A stretch of 64,000 bases of DNA from Bacillus sp. MYb209 (GTDB lineage: Bacteria; Bacillota; Bacilli; Bacillales; Bacillaceae_G), in the NCBI RefSeq assembly GCF_002975175.1, contig NZ_PCNZ01000015.1:50084-114083 (forward strand), read 5' to 3'. A program made the position numbers and the translations under genes. How positions within the stretch are numbered: the stretch's first letter is position 1; each line of letters begins with the position of its first letter. Shown here in pieces: positions 44,353 through 53,308 of the stretch. Under the pieces are notes generated by a model. That model saw only the letters and a list, made by a program, of their open reading frames with translations, made no database searches and was not told where the DNA came from.

Positions 44353-45291
44353 ATGAAGAATTTTAAAATGGCACTGTTAGCAATGGTACTAGTTGTTACT
44401 TCTGTACTATTTGCAGCTTGTTCTAACAAAGAAGAAGAAAAGAAAGCAGATGCGAAGGTTGAAGAGCGCACTGTACAACATGCAAAAGGGGAAATTAAAA
44501 TTCCTGCAAATCCAAAGAAAATTGCTGACCTTAGTGGTTCAACAGAAGAATTATTAATTTTCGGTATGAAACCGATTATTACTGCAAATACAACACAAGA
44601 AAAAATTGATGGACATATTGCAAAGAAATTAGAAGGTGTGAAACCAGTAGGTTCTGCTTGGGGCGATAAAATTAACATCGAAGCAGTAGCTGCTGCAAAA
44701 CCAGACTTAATTCTTGTAAACAATCGTCAAGAAAAGATTTATGATCAATTATCTAAAATTGCACCAACAGTTATGTTAAAAACTCCATTAGACCAATGGC
44801 GTCCAAAATTCGAAGAAGTAGGTCAAATCTTCGGTAAAGAGAAAGAAACAAAAGAATGGTTCAAGCAGTATGATGAAAAAGCAAGCAAATTACATGACAA
44901 AATCATCGCTAAAACTGGCGATGCAACATTCATGAAAATGGCTGCATATCCAAATGCTTTCCGCGTATACGGTGACTACGGTTACGGTAGCGTAATCTTT
45001 AATGACTTAAAGTTACCAGCAGTTAAAGGTACACCAACTGATAAACCGCTAGTACAAGTACAAAAAGAAGCTTTAATCGATTACAACCCAGATTACTTAT
45101 TCGTATTTACAACTGGTGACGGTTCTCAGCGTCTAAAAGAATTCCAAGAAGAATCAATTTGGAAAAACATGAACGCTGTTAAAAATAATCACGTATTCAC
45201 AATTAGCAATGAAGATCTAAACAAAGGATACTTCCCACTAGGTAAAGAAATGATCTTAGACGAAGTTGCTGAATTTGTTTTAGGAAAATAA
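44353..45291 (+). CDS. Ferric siderophore-binding lipoprotein (ABC transporter SBP)
   Basis: The 312-aa class III binding protein has a lipoprotein signal with lipobox LFAAC (Cys23), then a short Glu/Lys spacer and the two-lobed FecB/FepB domain (IADLSGSTEELLIFGMKPI ... EAVAAAKPDLILVNNRQEKIYDQLSKIAPTVML ... LKEFQEESIWKNMNAVKNNHV). It resembles B. subtilis YfiY-type hydroxamate receptors, though the ligand is uncertain. AGAAGGAGTGGGG precedes the ATG. It sits 202 bp after the ATPase gene, separated by a structured element, so expression may be uncoupled from the permeases. Confidence 0.87.
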   Translation: MKNFKMALLAMVLVVTSVLFAACSNKEEEKKADAKVEERTVQHAKGEIKIPANPKKIADLSGSTEELLIFGMKPIITANTTQEKIDGHIAKKLEGVKPVGSAWGDKINIEAVAAAKPDLILVNNRQEKIYDQLSKIAPTVMLKTPLDQWRPKFEEVGQIFGKEKETKEWFKQYDEKASKLHDKIIAKTGDATFMKMAAYPNAFRVYGDYGYGSVIFNDLKLPAVKGTPTDKPLVQVQKEALIDYNPDYLFVFTTGDGSQRLKEFQEESIWKNMNAVKNNHVFTISNEDLNKGYFPLGKEMILDEVAEFVLGK

Positions 45292-45294
45292 TAT

Positions 45295-45340
45295 ATAAAG
45301 AAAAATCACTTTTACGTCGGTAAAAGTGATTTTTCTTTAT
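45295..45340 (+). terminator. Terminator of the siderophore transporter operon
   Basis: ATAAAGAAAAATCACTTTTAC pairs with its complement across a short GTCG loop, a stem of about 20 bp. T-runs occur on both sides. Confidence 0.85.
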
Positions 45341-45436
45341 ATAACAGGAATTAATATAGTCTTTCATTTCTTTCTGTTTCCTATATCGTTTATAATATAT
45401 AGTAAGAATGCAGTAAAGAAAGGGGGATGTCGGAAA

Positions 45437-46741
45437 GTGGTATATTTAAACGACAAACTCAGCGAAACAAAAGTGTTTAAAGACCCAGTACATAAATACG
45501 TACACGTGCGTGATCGCGTTATTTGGGATTTAATCGGAACGAAAGAATTTCAACGCTTGCGCCGTATTAAGCAGCTTGGAACGACATTTTTTACATTTCA
45601 CGGTGCAGAGCATAGTCGCTTTACTCATTCGTTAGGTGTGTATGAAATTATTCGTCGTATGATTGATGATGTGTTTGATGGCAGACCAAATTGGAATGCT
45701 GAAGATAGATTATTGTGTTTATGTGCGGCATTGCTTCATGATGTCGGTCACGGCCCGTTTTCTCACTCGTTTGAAAAAGTATTTTCGTTAGATCATGAGA
45801 AGTTTACACAAAAGATTATCGTTGGTAATACGGAAATTAATGATGTGTTAAGCCGTGTTGATAAGGATTTCCCGCAAAAGGTAGCAGATGTCATTGCGAA
45901 AACATCTACTAATAAACTAGCGATTAGTATGATTTCAAGTCAAATTGATGCTGATCGTATGGATTATTTATTAAGGGATGCTTATTTCACAGGTGTAAAG
46001 TATGGCAACTTTGATATGGAACGTATACTGCGCGTAATGCGTCCATATGGGAATCAAGTCGTCATTAAGAATAGTGGTATGCATGCTGTAGAGCATTATA
46101 TTATGAGCCGTTATCAAATGTATTGGCAAGTATATTTCCATCCGGTAACGCGTAGTGCAGAAGTTATTTTAACGAAGATTTTGCACCGAGCTAAATCATT
46201 GCATGAGAAGTATTATGCGTTTAAAAATCATCCTGTTCATTTCTATTCTTTATTTGAAGAAGAGGTAACAGTAGAGGATTATTTAAAGTTAGACGAGAAC
46301 GTAATGTATTATTACTTCCAAGTATGGCAAGACGAAGAAGATCCAATTTTAAGTGACTTATGCCGCCGTTTTATGAATCGAAATCTATTTAAATATGTAG
46401 AGTTTACTGATAAGCACGGTTTAGATAATTGGATGGAGCTAAGTAGCTTATTTAAAAAGATTGGACTCGATCCAGAGTATTATTTAGTTGTTGATTCAAC
46501 ATCAGACTTACCGTACGATTTTTACCGCGCAGGAGAAGAAGAAGAGCGTCTGCCAATCTTACTTCTTATGCCGAACGGAGAACTTAGAGAGCTTTCACGT
46601 GAATCGGATATTGTTGAGGCGATTACGGGTAAGAAGAGAACGGATCAAAAGTTATTCTATCCGCATGATTTAATCTATGAAGATGGAAGAAAAGGAAAAT
46701 ATAAAGAGAGAATTATCGAGTTGTTAGAAGGAAAGAAATAA
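45437..46741 (+). CDS. ywfO: HD-domain phosphohydrolase YwfO (dNTPase-like)
   Basis: The 434-aa protein is related to dGTP triphosphohydrolases. The HD metal site is formed by HSRFTHSLGVYEI and LLHDVGHGPFSHSFE, with a later QIDADRMDYLLRDAYFTG. The closest studied relative, Enterococcus EF1143, is an allosteric dNTPase. The GTG at 45437 starts VYLNDKLSETKVFKDPVHKYVHVRD, aligning with the B. subtilis start; an upstream hydrophobic extension is unlikely. The ribosome site is the AGGGGGA at 45421. Confidence 0.87.
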   Translation: MVYLNDKLSETKVFKDPVHKYVHVRDRVIWDLIGTKEFQRLRRIKQLGTTFFTFHGAEHSRFTHSLGVYEIIRRMIDDVFDGRPNWNAEDRLLCLCAALLHDVGHGPFSHSFEKVFSLDHEKFTQKIIVGNTEINDVLSRVDKDFPQKVADVIAKTSTNKLAISMISSQIDADRMDYLLRDAYFTGVKYGNFDMERILRVMRPYGNQVVIKNSGMHAVEHYIMSRYQMYWQVYFHPVTRSAEVILTKILHRAKSLHEKYYAFKNHPVHFYSLFEEEVTVEDYLKLDENVMYYYFQVWQDEEDPILSDLCRRFMNRNLFKYVEFTDKHGLDNWMELSSLFKKIGLDPEYYLVVDSTSDLPYDFYRAGEEEERLPILLLMPNGELRELSRESDIVEAITGKKRTDQKLFYPHDLIYEDGRKGKYKERIIELLEGKK

Positions 46742-46765
46742 GAAGCAGCTAAGAGCTGCTTCTTA
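46739..46765 (+). terminator. Hairpin between ywfO and the tautomerase gene
   Basis: TAAGAAGCAGCT and AGCTGCTTCTTA form a 12-bp stem with a 3-base loop. The flanking T-run is better on the minus strand (TTTTTTCA), for the converging gene. Confidence 0.65.
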
Positions 46766-46780
46766 TGAAAAAACTTGAAA

Positions 46781-46966
46781 TTATTTGTCGCTTAAGCGTT
46801 TTCCGCCAACTGCATAATGGTTTTTAGACATTTCTTCGATGAAAACAACGATGTTTTCTTCAGGAGCACCAGTTGTTTCGCTTACTGCTGCTGTTACTTT
46901 CTCAGCAAGAGCTTTCTTTTGTTCCTCTGTGCGTCCTTCTAGCATTTTCACTGTTACGTATGGCAT
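46781..46966 (-). CDS. ywhB: 4-oxalocrotonate tautomerase family protein (YwhB)
   Basis: This is a 61-aa protein. After Met removal the catalytic Pro1 leads PYVTVKMLEGRTEEQKKALAEKVTAAVSETTGAPEENIVVFIEEMSKNHYAVGGKRLSD, the classic 4-OT fold. The start is ATG 46966, preceded by AAGGAGCG; starting two codons upstream would bury the catalytic proline. It interconverts 2-hydroxydienoates and their ketones; the physiological substrate in Bacillus is not known. Syntenic with ywhB next to ywhC and ywhD. Confidence 0.9.
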   Translation of the reverse strand: MPYVTVKMLEGRTEEQKKALAEKVTAAVSETTGAPEENIVVFIEEMSKNHYAVGGKRLSDK

Positions 46967-47078
46967 GTACAATCGCTCCTTTTATGTAAGTTACACTCTT
47001 ATTATAGCGGATTATGAGGAAGAACAATCGGAAAAACAAATAATTTCTTTTTTTGACATATGGAAGAGGAGATGAGTT

Positions 47079-47753
47079 ATGGATCAGTTATTTAGATACC
47101 CGTTGCACCAAATTCCATTGGTAGCAATGGCGATTATTATTGCGCTATCTGTGCATGAATTTGCACATGCGTATGTTGCATATAAATTTGGAGACGATAC
47201 AGCGAAAAAACAAGGACGGTTAACGTTATCACCGATGGCTCATTTAGATCCTATCGGGATGATTGCTGTATTAATTCTTGGATTCGGTTGGGCAAGACCG
47301 GTGCCTGTTAATCCGTATAACTTTAAAAGACCGCGTCTTGCGGGAATATTAGTTTCTATCGCGGGACCGATAAGTAATCTTATCTTAAGCGCAATTGGTT
47401 TAATTATTTGGTATAGCTTAATAACATTTGGTGTGTTAGATACGATTCCACCTGCAGTAGCAGATACGCTGGGTCAATTCTTCCAAATTTTTATTATGCT
47501 TAATATTGTTTTACTTGTATTTAACTTATTACCAATTCCGCCACTTGATGGATATCGCGTTGTGGAAGATTTAGCACCAGCAAATATTCGTGTGAAAATG
47601 ACACAGTATGAAAAGTATGGATCAATTGCGTTATTAATTCTTGTTATTACACCGCTTAGCAATTACACAATTCAGCCTATTTTCAATGTTGTTATTCCAT
47701 ATGTATTAGTATTTTTACAAAGTATCATTGCGCCTATTTTCGGGCTTTTATAA
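47079..47753 (+). CDS. ywhC: Site-2-protease-family membrane protease YwhC (M50)
   Basis: The 224-aa protein has about five helices. The zinc site HEFAH (residues 26-30) and the second metal motif LLPIPPLDGYR (~154-164) identify an intramembrane M50 protease of the short FtsH-independent S2P-P type. Substrates are unknown. GAAGAGGAG precedes the ATG. The ywhD-type gene follows 26 bp downstream, so the two are probably cotranscribed. Confidence 0.9.
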   Translation: MDQLFRYPLHQIPLVAMAIIIALSVHEFAHAYVAYKFGDDTAKKQGRLTLSPMAHLDPIGMIAVLILGFGWARPVPVNPYNFKRPRLAGILVSIAGPISNLILSAIGLIIWYSLITFGVLDTIPPAVADTLGQFFQIFIMLNIVLLVFNLLPIPPLDGYRVVEDLAPANIRVKMTQYEKYGSIALLILVITPLSNYTIQPIFNVVIPYVLVFLQSIIAPIFGLL

Positions 47754-47778
47754 TCATTAAGCGAGGAGGAATTTACAT

Positions 47779-48288
47779 ATGACAGAGAAAAAGAAAAAAA
47801 TCGGTTTTAATATTGTAAAGAACGACTCAACAGATGGACATGGTGGGTTTGGTGTTGGGGCATTAAGCCTAGAAAATATTTCTCCTGTATTTGTTGATGT
47901 ATTAGAGAAAACTGCGTTCGTTGATATCGGTGCGATGCATGCGCGTAGTACAGTAGAAAAAGGAATTAAGTTTTTAACAAATAAAGATGAAGTTCCAAAC
48001 GGGAAACCGTTTTGGCTCGTTTGGGTAACAATTGAAAGAACACCAAACGGTGCTTATTACGCAGGTGCAACAGCCTGTGAAATGACAGTTGACCGTGAAA
48101 TTCGCCGCGGATATAAATCACTTCCAGAGCATGTAAACAAAATGGATAAATCACTAAAGCGTCACATCATGATTGATCATATGGATGAATCATCTAAAAA
48201 AGTACTTGGTACATTCTTAAAAGAGCATAACGAAGCAATTTGGAACGAATCTAGTGAAGAATTGCGCCACGCATTATTAGGTGAATAA
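47779..48288 (+). CDS. ywhD: YwhD family protein
   Basis: The 169-aa soluble protein, MTEKKKKIGFNIVKNDSTDGHGGFGVGALSLENISPVFVDV..., has VTIERTPNGAYYAGATACEMTVDREIRRGYKSLPEHVNKMDKSLKRHIMIDHMD. The family is conserved in Bacillales, without a known role. GAGGAGG precedes the ATG. It ends at a long hairpin. Position and sequence match B. subtilis ywhD. Confidence 0.88.
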   Translation: MTEKKKKIGFNIVKNDSTDGHGGFGVGALSLENISPVFVDVLEKTAFVDIGAMHARSTVEKGIKFLTNKDEVPNGKPFWLVWVTIERTPNGAYYAGATACEMTVDREIRRGYKSLPEHVNKMDKSLKRHIMIDHMDESSKKVLGTFLKEHNEAIWNESSEELRHALLGE

Positions 48289-48290
48289 AA

Positions 48291-48340
48291 GAAAAGGATG
48301 TCTCATTAGTCGATTTTTGACTAGTGAGGCATCCTTTTTA
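48291..48340 (+). terminator. Terminator after ywhD
   Basis: AAAAGGATG-CTCA-TAGTC pairs with GACTA-TGAG-CATCCTTTT across a 7-base loop with two mismatches. A T-run follows; the mirror A-run may serve pbpG from the other side. Confidence 0.8.
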
Positions 48341-48368
48341 TTTTGTGAATAGGACCATGGAATATGAA

Positions 48369-48494
48369 AGTATATCAATGATTTTTAGAATATATCTAAC
48401 GTAACTTGAAATATATCAACGATGTTTAAAATATATCTAACATAACTCAAAATATATCAATGATTCGACAAGGAATATCGATTTACCGACAAAG
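48369..48494 (-). repeat. Degenerate ~21-bp tandem array 1, downstream of pbpG
   Basis: There are six units headed by ATATATC or a close variant, spaced 20-23 bp (ATATATCaatg, ATATATCtaacgtaacttgaa, ATATATCaacg...). Read on the minus strand it opens CGGTAAaTCGATATTCcTTGtCGAATC, which matches the head of the array at 55322-55453. It lies between the pbpG stop and the ywhD terminator. Confidence 0.7.
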
Positions 48495-48514
48495 AATGAC
48501 AATAGCCTTCTTTC

Positions 48515-50566
48515 TTACCACGGGAGATATTTCTTCCACCAACCCGTCTTTTTCTTCTCTTCACTAACCTTTTCAAACTCTTCTTTATCATCAACGTGAT
48601 CCATACAATATTCAGTTGGCTCTGTGCCCTTTGCGAAATACATTTTCACAGAAATGGGACAATTTTTTGTAGCAATCTTACCGTTTTCAGGATTAACATC
48701 GACTGCAACAACATCTGTTGGTTGTTTGAATTCTTTTTTAGGCTGTCCATCTAATCCTTTTTCCATCGTATCGGTCCATATTTTTTTCGCGTATCCTTGT
48801 TCTGCTACGTTTGAAATGGACTTAGGTTGATCGTACCCAACCCAAACCCCTGTTACAAGTTGCGGGGTAAAGCCAATCATCCAACTATCAGTTTCTGTAG
48901 AACCAGACTTTCCAGCATATGTTCTTGATAGTTTTGATAACATTGATTGACCGGTCACAGCGGCATAACTGCTTAGTTTTTTATTAAACATACCTGCCAT
49001 CATTTCTTCCATCACAAAAGCTTTGCTTTTATCGAGAACTTGTTTACTTTCTAGATGAGCGTCGTATAGCATATTTCCTTCATGATCAACGATGCGCCGT
49101 ATAAAGATTGGTTTTACTTCTTTCCCGCCGTTTGCAAACATGCTATAAGCATTGACCATTTCAATTGGTTTTACAGGAGATGTGCCGAGAGCAAGAGACG
49201 GAACATCTTTTAAGGCGCTAGTAATACCGAATTGCTTCGCTGTTTTTGTAAGAATGTCTTCGCCTAAAAATAAATTCGTCTTCACAGCATATACGTTATC
49301 AGAAACGGCGAGTGCTTGTGCCATTGTCACAAAATCGTCTGCATAATAGTTTTTATAATTTTTCGGTTTATATTTGGAAACACCATCACCTAAAGTGAAT
49401 ACAGTGTATTCGCTTTTTAAGCGCGTAGCAGGGGTAAATCCTCGTTCTAAGGCTGCATAATATAGGAACGGCTTAAATGTAGAGCCGGGCTGACGAGCAG
49501 CTTGTGTAGCTCTGTTAAATTGACTCGTATTATAATCAGTTCCACCAACAAGGGCAGCCACTTCACCCGTTTTTGGATTCATAGAGACGAGGGCAGTTTG
49601 GATGTTTGTTGTTTCAGGTATATGATTTTTTACAGCTTGCTCTGCTACAGATTGTAATTTAGGGTCTAGCGTTGTATAAATACGTAAGCCACCTCGTTGT
49701 AAGGCTTGCTCATCTAATCCGATGTCACGAAGAAGAGAAGCTTGTACAGCATCTTGGAAATAAGGTGCAATTTCTGCAACTTTTTTCGTATCCAATGAGG
49801 CAAAAGTAAGTGTTTCCTTTTTTGCCGAGGTAGCTTGCTGTTTTGTAATATAACCTTGTTCTACCATCTCATCTAGTATGAGAGATTGACGCCCTTTAGC
49901 ACGCTCTTCTTTTAAAAAGGGAGAGTAGAAGCTAGGTCCTTTCGGAATACCTGCGAGCATACTAGCTTCTGCTAATGTTAATTCTTTTGCAGTTTTATCG
50001 AAATACAGGCGAGAAGCAGCTTCGATTCCGTAAGCACCATGCCCGTAATAAATTGTATTTAAATATCCTTCTAAAATATGATTTTTATTATAATTCACTT
50101 CAAGACGAACGGTATACATTGCTTCTAATAGTTTACGCTTCCACGTTTTATCATGATCTAAGTATAGGTTACGAGCATACTGTTGTGTAATAGTACTAGC
50201 ACCTTGTACTTTTGCCATTGCTTTTAAATCGGCAACAATGGCACCAGCAATGCGCTTCATATCAAAGCCGTGATGTTTGTAGAATCGTTGATCTTCAATA
50301 GATAGTGTCGCTTCTTTTACATAGGGAGAAATTTCATCGAGAGATACATTATAGCGTTTTTGCATTTCATTACTTTGTCCTATAACAGTGTCATCATTAG
50401 CGTAAAAGACACTCGTTTGCGGAACCGCAACAGGGGGAGGTCCCATAATTTTTGCAGCTATAATGATAATAAAAAAGGAAAAAACGAAAAAAAGAACACA
50501 AGAAAATATTACGGTGAAGAAAAGACGTTTATATTTTTTAAGTTTTGGATTCATAGTTTGATCCAT
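48515..50566 (-). CDS. pbpG: Class A penicillin-binding protein (PbpG/YwhE-like)
   Basis: The 683-aa bifunctional peptidoglycan synthase has a short cytoplasmic tail and one membrane helix (~14-36). The GT51 transglycosylase domain shows EDQRFYKHHGFDMKRI, QGASTITQQYARNLYL and KRKLLEAMYTVRLE. The transpeptidase has SxxK as STFKPF, SxN as SDN and KTG as KSGSTETD. Extracellular signal peptide is absent; it stays anchored. In B. subtilis PbpG works in the forespore, aiding spore envelope formation. GAGGGG precedes the ATG. It is transcribed leftward and ends at a tandem-repeat array. Confidence 0.92.
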   Translation of the reverse strand: MDQTMNPKLKKYKRLFFTVIFSCVLFFVFSFFIIIIAAKIMGPPPVAVPQTSVFYANDDTVIGQSNEMQKRYNVSLDEISPYVKEATLSIEDQRFYKHHGFDMKRIAGAIVADLKAMAKVQGASTITQQYARNLYLDHDKTWKRKLLEAMYTVRLEVNYNKNHILEGYLNTIYYGHGAYGIEAASRLYFDKTAKELTLAEASMLAGIPKGPSFYSPFLKEERAKGRQSLILDEMVEQGYITKQQATSAKKETLTFASLDTKKVAEIAPYFQDAVQASLLRDIGLDEQALQRGGLRIYTTLDPKLQSVAEQAVKNHIPETTNIQTALVSMNPKTGEVAALVGGTDYNTSQFNRATQAARQPGSTFKPFLYYAALERGFTPATRLKSEYTVFTLGDGVSKYKPKNYKNYYADDFVTMAQALAVSDNVYAVKTNLFLGEDILTKTAKQFGITSALKDVPSLALGTSPVKPIEMVNAYSMFANGGKEVKPIFIRRIVDHEGNMLYDAHLESKQVLDKSKAFVMEEMMAGMFNKKLSSYAAVTGQSMLSKLSRTYAGKSGSTETDSWMIGFTPQLVTGVWVGYDQPKSISNVAEQGYAKKIWTDTMEKGLDGQPKKEFKQPTDVVAVDVNPENGKIATKNCPISVKMYFAKGTEPTEYCMDHVDDKEEFEKVSEEKKKTGWWKKYLPW

Positions 50567-50667
50567 CTTTTTCAGCCCCTCATTAATACAAGCATTATTG
50601 TATTAGTATTGAGGGTTTTCGTTTATTTTAAACAATGAAATTTCTAAAATAAAAAGAGCCCCTTCAT

Positions 50668-51393
50668 TTAAGAAAGAAGCTCAAAAGCACGCGCTGGCCA
50701 ATCGGTAATAATAACATCTACGCCATAATCAATCATAGTTTGTAAATCTTTATATTCATTAATGGTGTAAGGGCGAAAAACGTATCCTTGCCCTTGTGCT
50801 AATTGGATAAACTCTTTCGTTAATAATTGAAAGTTTGGATGTAATCCCGTTGCCCCACGTTTGTTTGCTTCAGCAATAGGATCTGCAAGTGGTGTATCGT
50901 ACAAAATCGCTCTTGGAATTTCTGGAGCAATTTCTGCTAATAATGAAACGGAATCGTGGTTAAATGATGAAAATGCAATTTGATTGGATAGATGATATTC
51001 ACGAACAAGAGCAACGACCTTTTCTTCAATATTTGGATAGTGAATAACATCTGTTTTTAACTCAATGTTAAGTTGTAAATTTGTTGTAGAGAGCCAAATA
51101 AATACTTCTCGTAACGTTGGGATTTTCGCCTCATGGAAAGAAGGGTCTTTATGGCTACCAGCATCTAGAGTTTGTAATTCCTCTACAGTTTTTTCAGAAA
51201 CAAGTCCTATGCCATTTGTTGTACGATCGACGGTTTCGTCGTGAATTACGACAAGTTCACCATCTTTTGATAAATGGACATCAAGTTCAATTCCATGAGC
51301 ACCAATGCGTTCGGCTTCTTGAAAGGCAATCATCGTATTCTCTGGATGTGTCCCTTTTACCCCGCGGTGAGCGAAAATAAGTGGTTTATTCAT
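50668..51393 (-). CDS. Glycerophosphodiester phosphodiesterase
   Basis: The 241-aa GDPD TIM-barrel protein has FAHRGVKGTHPENTMIAFQEAERIGAHGIELDVHLSKDGELVVIHDETVDRTT with the catalytic His/Glu/Asp set, and later ELKTD and RPYTINEY. It cleaves glycerophosphodiesters (or lipoteichoic-type chains) to glycerol-3-phosphate and an alcohol. There is no signal peptide, so it is cytoplasmic. AAGGAGAT precedes the ATG. A weak hairpin (GAGCC...AGAAGCTC) lies at the stop. Confidence 0.88.
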   Translation of the reverse strand: MNKPLIFAHRGVKGTHPENTMIAFQEAERIGAHGIELDVHLSKDGELVVIHDETVDRTTNGIGLVSEKTVEELQTLDAGSHKDPSFHEAKIPTLREVFIWLSTTNLQLNIELKTDVIHYPNIEEKVVALVREYHLSNQIAFSSFNHDSVSLLAEIAPEIPRAILYDTPLADPIAEANKRGATGLHPNFQLLTKEFIQLAQGQGYVFRPYTINEYKDLQTMIDYGVDVIITDWPARAFELLS

Positions 51394-51487
51394 GTGAAAA
51401 TCTCCTTATCATCTCTTTTTCTTCATTATGAAACTGCCTTGGAAAAAATACAATTGAATAGGACAAACATTTACAAAAGTCTAACAG

Positions 51488-51516
51488 TTGCATAAAAGTT
51501 AACGTTAACGTAAAAT
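51488..51516 (+). promoter_or_regulatory. MerR-type promoter with operator dyad in the spacer
   Basis: TTGCAT (51488-51493) and TAAAAT (51511-51516) flank a 17-bp spacer holding the palindrome GTTAACGTTAAC (51498-51509). MerR proteins bind such spacer dyads and distort the promoter, so autoregulation of the MerR/MFS pair is likely. Confidence 0.65.
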
Positions 51517-51545
51517 GTAATAATCAAGTGAAGGGAGGAATAAAC

Positions 51546-51953
51546 ATGTATAAAATCGATGAAGTAACAAAGCAAGTTGGTTTAACAAAGCGTACACTTC
51601 GTTATTATGAGGAAATTGGTTTAATTCATCCCCCAGAACGAAGTGAGGGAAACATTCGCCTGTATACAGATGAGGACATTGCAAGAATTAAAAAGATTGT
51701 GGAAGCGAAAGAAGTGCTAGGAATTACGCTTCAAGAAATGCAAAATTTCTTATCGTTAAAAGAAAGAATGGAACAAAGAAGAAATAGTGAAAATCCTCGT
51801 GACCGTGAAGTTATTCATGAGATTAAAGAGATGCTCGAAAAACAAGTGCAAACGTTAGACGAGAAAATGGAGCAAATGCAGCGCGTGAAGGCGGAGCTAG
51901 AGGATAGTTTAAGCCGGGCAGTTACATTTTTAGAGAATACAAAAGGAGAGTAA
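51546..51953 (+). CDS. MerR-family regulator (YfmP-like)
   Basis: The 135-aa protein has the winged HTH MYKIDEVTKQVGLTKRTLRYYEEIGLIHPPERSEGNIRLYTDEDIARI and a coiled-coil C-terminus (IHEIKEMLEKQVQTLDEKMEQMQRVKAELEDSL), with a short effector end. Start ATG 51546 follows AGGGAGG. The MFS transporter starts 6 bp after the stop, an arrangement like yfmP-yfmO of B. subtilis, where the MerR protein represses the efflux gene. No Cys-rich metal-binding loop is present, so a drug-like effector is likely. Confidence 0.87.
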   Translation: MYKIDEVTKQVGLTKRTLRYYEEIGLIHPPERSEGNIRLYTDEDIARIKKIVEAKEVLGITLQEMQNFLSLKERMEQRRNSENPRDREVIHEIKEMLEKQVQTLDEKMEQMQRVKAELEDSLSRAVTFLENTKGE

Positions 51954-51958
51954 TCAAA

Positions 51959-53122
51959 ATGGAGAGCAAACAAAAATTAGGGAGATTGATTACAGTGGTG
52001 GCTACCTTCCTTGCCTTTTCGGGTATAGGGGTAGTCGATCCGATTTTACCAAGTATTGCTGAACAAATTGGTGCATCGCATTGGCAAGTCGAGATGTTAT
52101 TTACAGCATATATTTTAACGATGGCAATTATGATGTTACCAGCTGGAATATTTGCATCAAGATTTGGTGATAAACGAATGATGACGATTGGTCTTGCGAT
52201 TGTGACTGTATTTGCATTTATATGTGGTATATCGCAAACGATTGCTCAATTATCTCTTTTCCGCGCTGGGTGGGGATTAGGAAATGCGATGTTCTTCGCG
52301 ACGGCGATGACATTATTAATTGCATTAAGTAAAGAAGTTCATGAAGCAGTAGGATTATATGAAGCAGCTATTGGTTTAGGGATGGCAGGTGGACCATTAT
52401 TAGGCGGTATATTAGGTGGGCATTCTTGGCGTTACCCATTTTTTGCGACGAGTATTTTAATTTCCTTAGCATTTATTTTAGTTTTCTTTTTTGTAAAAGA
52501 ACCGGAGCGAAAAGTGAAGCGTAAAGCAGCAGGCATGGGAGAATTACTTAACTTGGTGAAGTATAAACCGTTTATGCAAGGTGCCATTTCAGGGATGTTA
52601 TACTACTACGGATTTTTTGTCGTTTTAGCATATTCACCACTTATTATGCACTTATCTGCTATTCAATTAGGTTTTGTATTTTGTGGATGGGGATTAGCGC
52701 TAGCTTACGGATCAGCAATTTTAGCACATAAGCTAGAAGGTAAATATGAACCGAAAACAGTGTTAAAGGGTAGCTTACTCGTATTTGCGATGTTATTAAT
52801 TGCACTATTCTTGGTGAAAATTATGTGGTTACAAATCGTGTTAATTGTTCTATCTGGGTTAGCATCAGGATTAAATAATGCGTTATTTACAAGTTATGTA
52901 ATGGATATTTCACCTTATGAAAGATCTGTTACATCAGGTGTTTATAACTTCGTTCGTTGGTTAGGAGGCGCGATTGCTCCAATTTTATCAGGAGTTATCG
53001 GTCATACAGTTTCGCCGCAAAGCCCGTTTTTAGTCGGTGGAATTGTTGTGTTAGTTGGTTGCGTTATGATCTTAATTCCGATTCGTAAACCGGTAGAAAT
53101 AGAGACAAAAGCCCTTTCTTAA
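51959..53122 (+). CDS. MFS multidrug efflux transporter (YfmO-like)
   Basis: The 387-aa, 12-helix protein is of the DHA1 drug:H+ antiporter type. Helix 1 reads FLAFSGIGVVDPILPSIAEQIGA, the motif A loop FASRFGDKRMMTIG, and motif C GLGMAGGPLLGGILGG in helix 5, all hallmarks of drug exporters. Located directly behind a MerR regulator that likely controls it. Substrate unknown; B. subtilis YfmO is linked to copper or multidrug efflux. Confidence 0.87.
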   Translation: MESKQKLGRLITVVATFLAFSGIGVVDPILPSIAEQIGASHWQVEMLFTAYILTMAIMMLPAGIFASRFGDKRMMTIGLAIVTVFAFICGISQTIAQLSLFRAGWGLGNAMFFATAMTLLIALSKEVHEAVGLYEAAIGLGMAGGPLLGGILGGHSWRYPFFATSILISLAFILVFFFVKEPERKVKRKAAGMGELLNLVKYKPFMQGAISGMLYYYGFFVVLAYSPLIMHLSAIQLGFVFCGWGLALAYGSAILAHKLEGKYEPKTVLKGSLLVFAMLLIALFLVKIMWLQIVLIVLSGLASGLNNALFTSYVMDISPYERSVTSGVYNFVRWLGGAIAPILSGVIGHTVSPQSPFLVGGIVVLVGCVMILIPIRKPVEIETKALS

Positions 53123-53135
53123 GAAAGGGTTTTCT
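53107..53135 (+). terminator. Terminator of the MerR/MFS operon
   Basis: AAAAGCCCTTTCTTAAGAAAGGGTTTTC is self-complementary (CCCTTTCTT/AAGAAAGGG) and spans the TAA stop, followed by a T-rich tail. Confidence 0.75.
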
Positions 53136-53252
53136 TTCCTATTACAGAGCAAACCCTTTTTACATATATGTTAGAACCCTCTGACTAAAATATATTTTCG
53201 GTATTTTTGTACTTTTAACTATACTTTTTGGATGTTTTGTTTTATTTTTGTT

Positions 53253-53274
53253 AGGGGACATTAATGATGTCCCT
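53253..53274 (+). promoter_or_regulatory. Hairpin/dyad upstream of speE
   Basis: GGGACAT and ATGTCCC form a 7-bp perfect dyad with a 5-base centre (TAATG), 35 bp before the speE ATG and next to a TATTATAAAT-like AT-rich stretch. It may be an operator or a leader hairpin; nothing recognised. Confidence 0.35.
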
Positions 53275-53308
53275 ATTATAAATTTGCATTGAAAGGCGTG
53301 ATTGTACG

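Noticed and set aside
48369-48494. CRISPR array
   Set aside because: Units are ~21 bp, degenerate, and lack spacers of constant length or cas genes.
50584-50605. TAATACAA/TTGTATTA hairpin upstream of pbpG
   Set aside because: It lies between pbpG start and the GDPD gene; too AT-rich and weak to call a terminator or operator.
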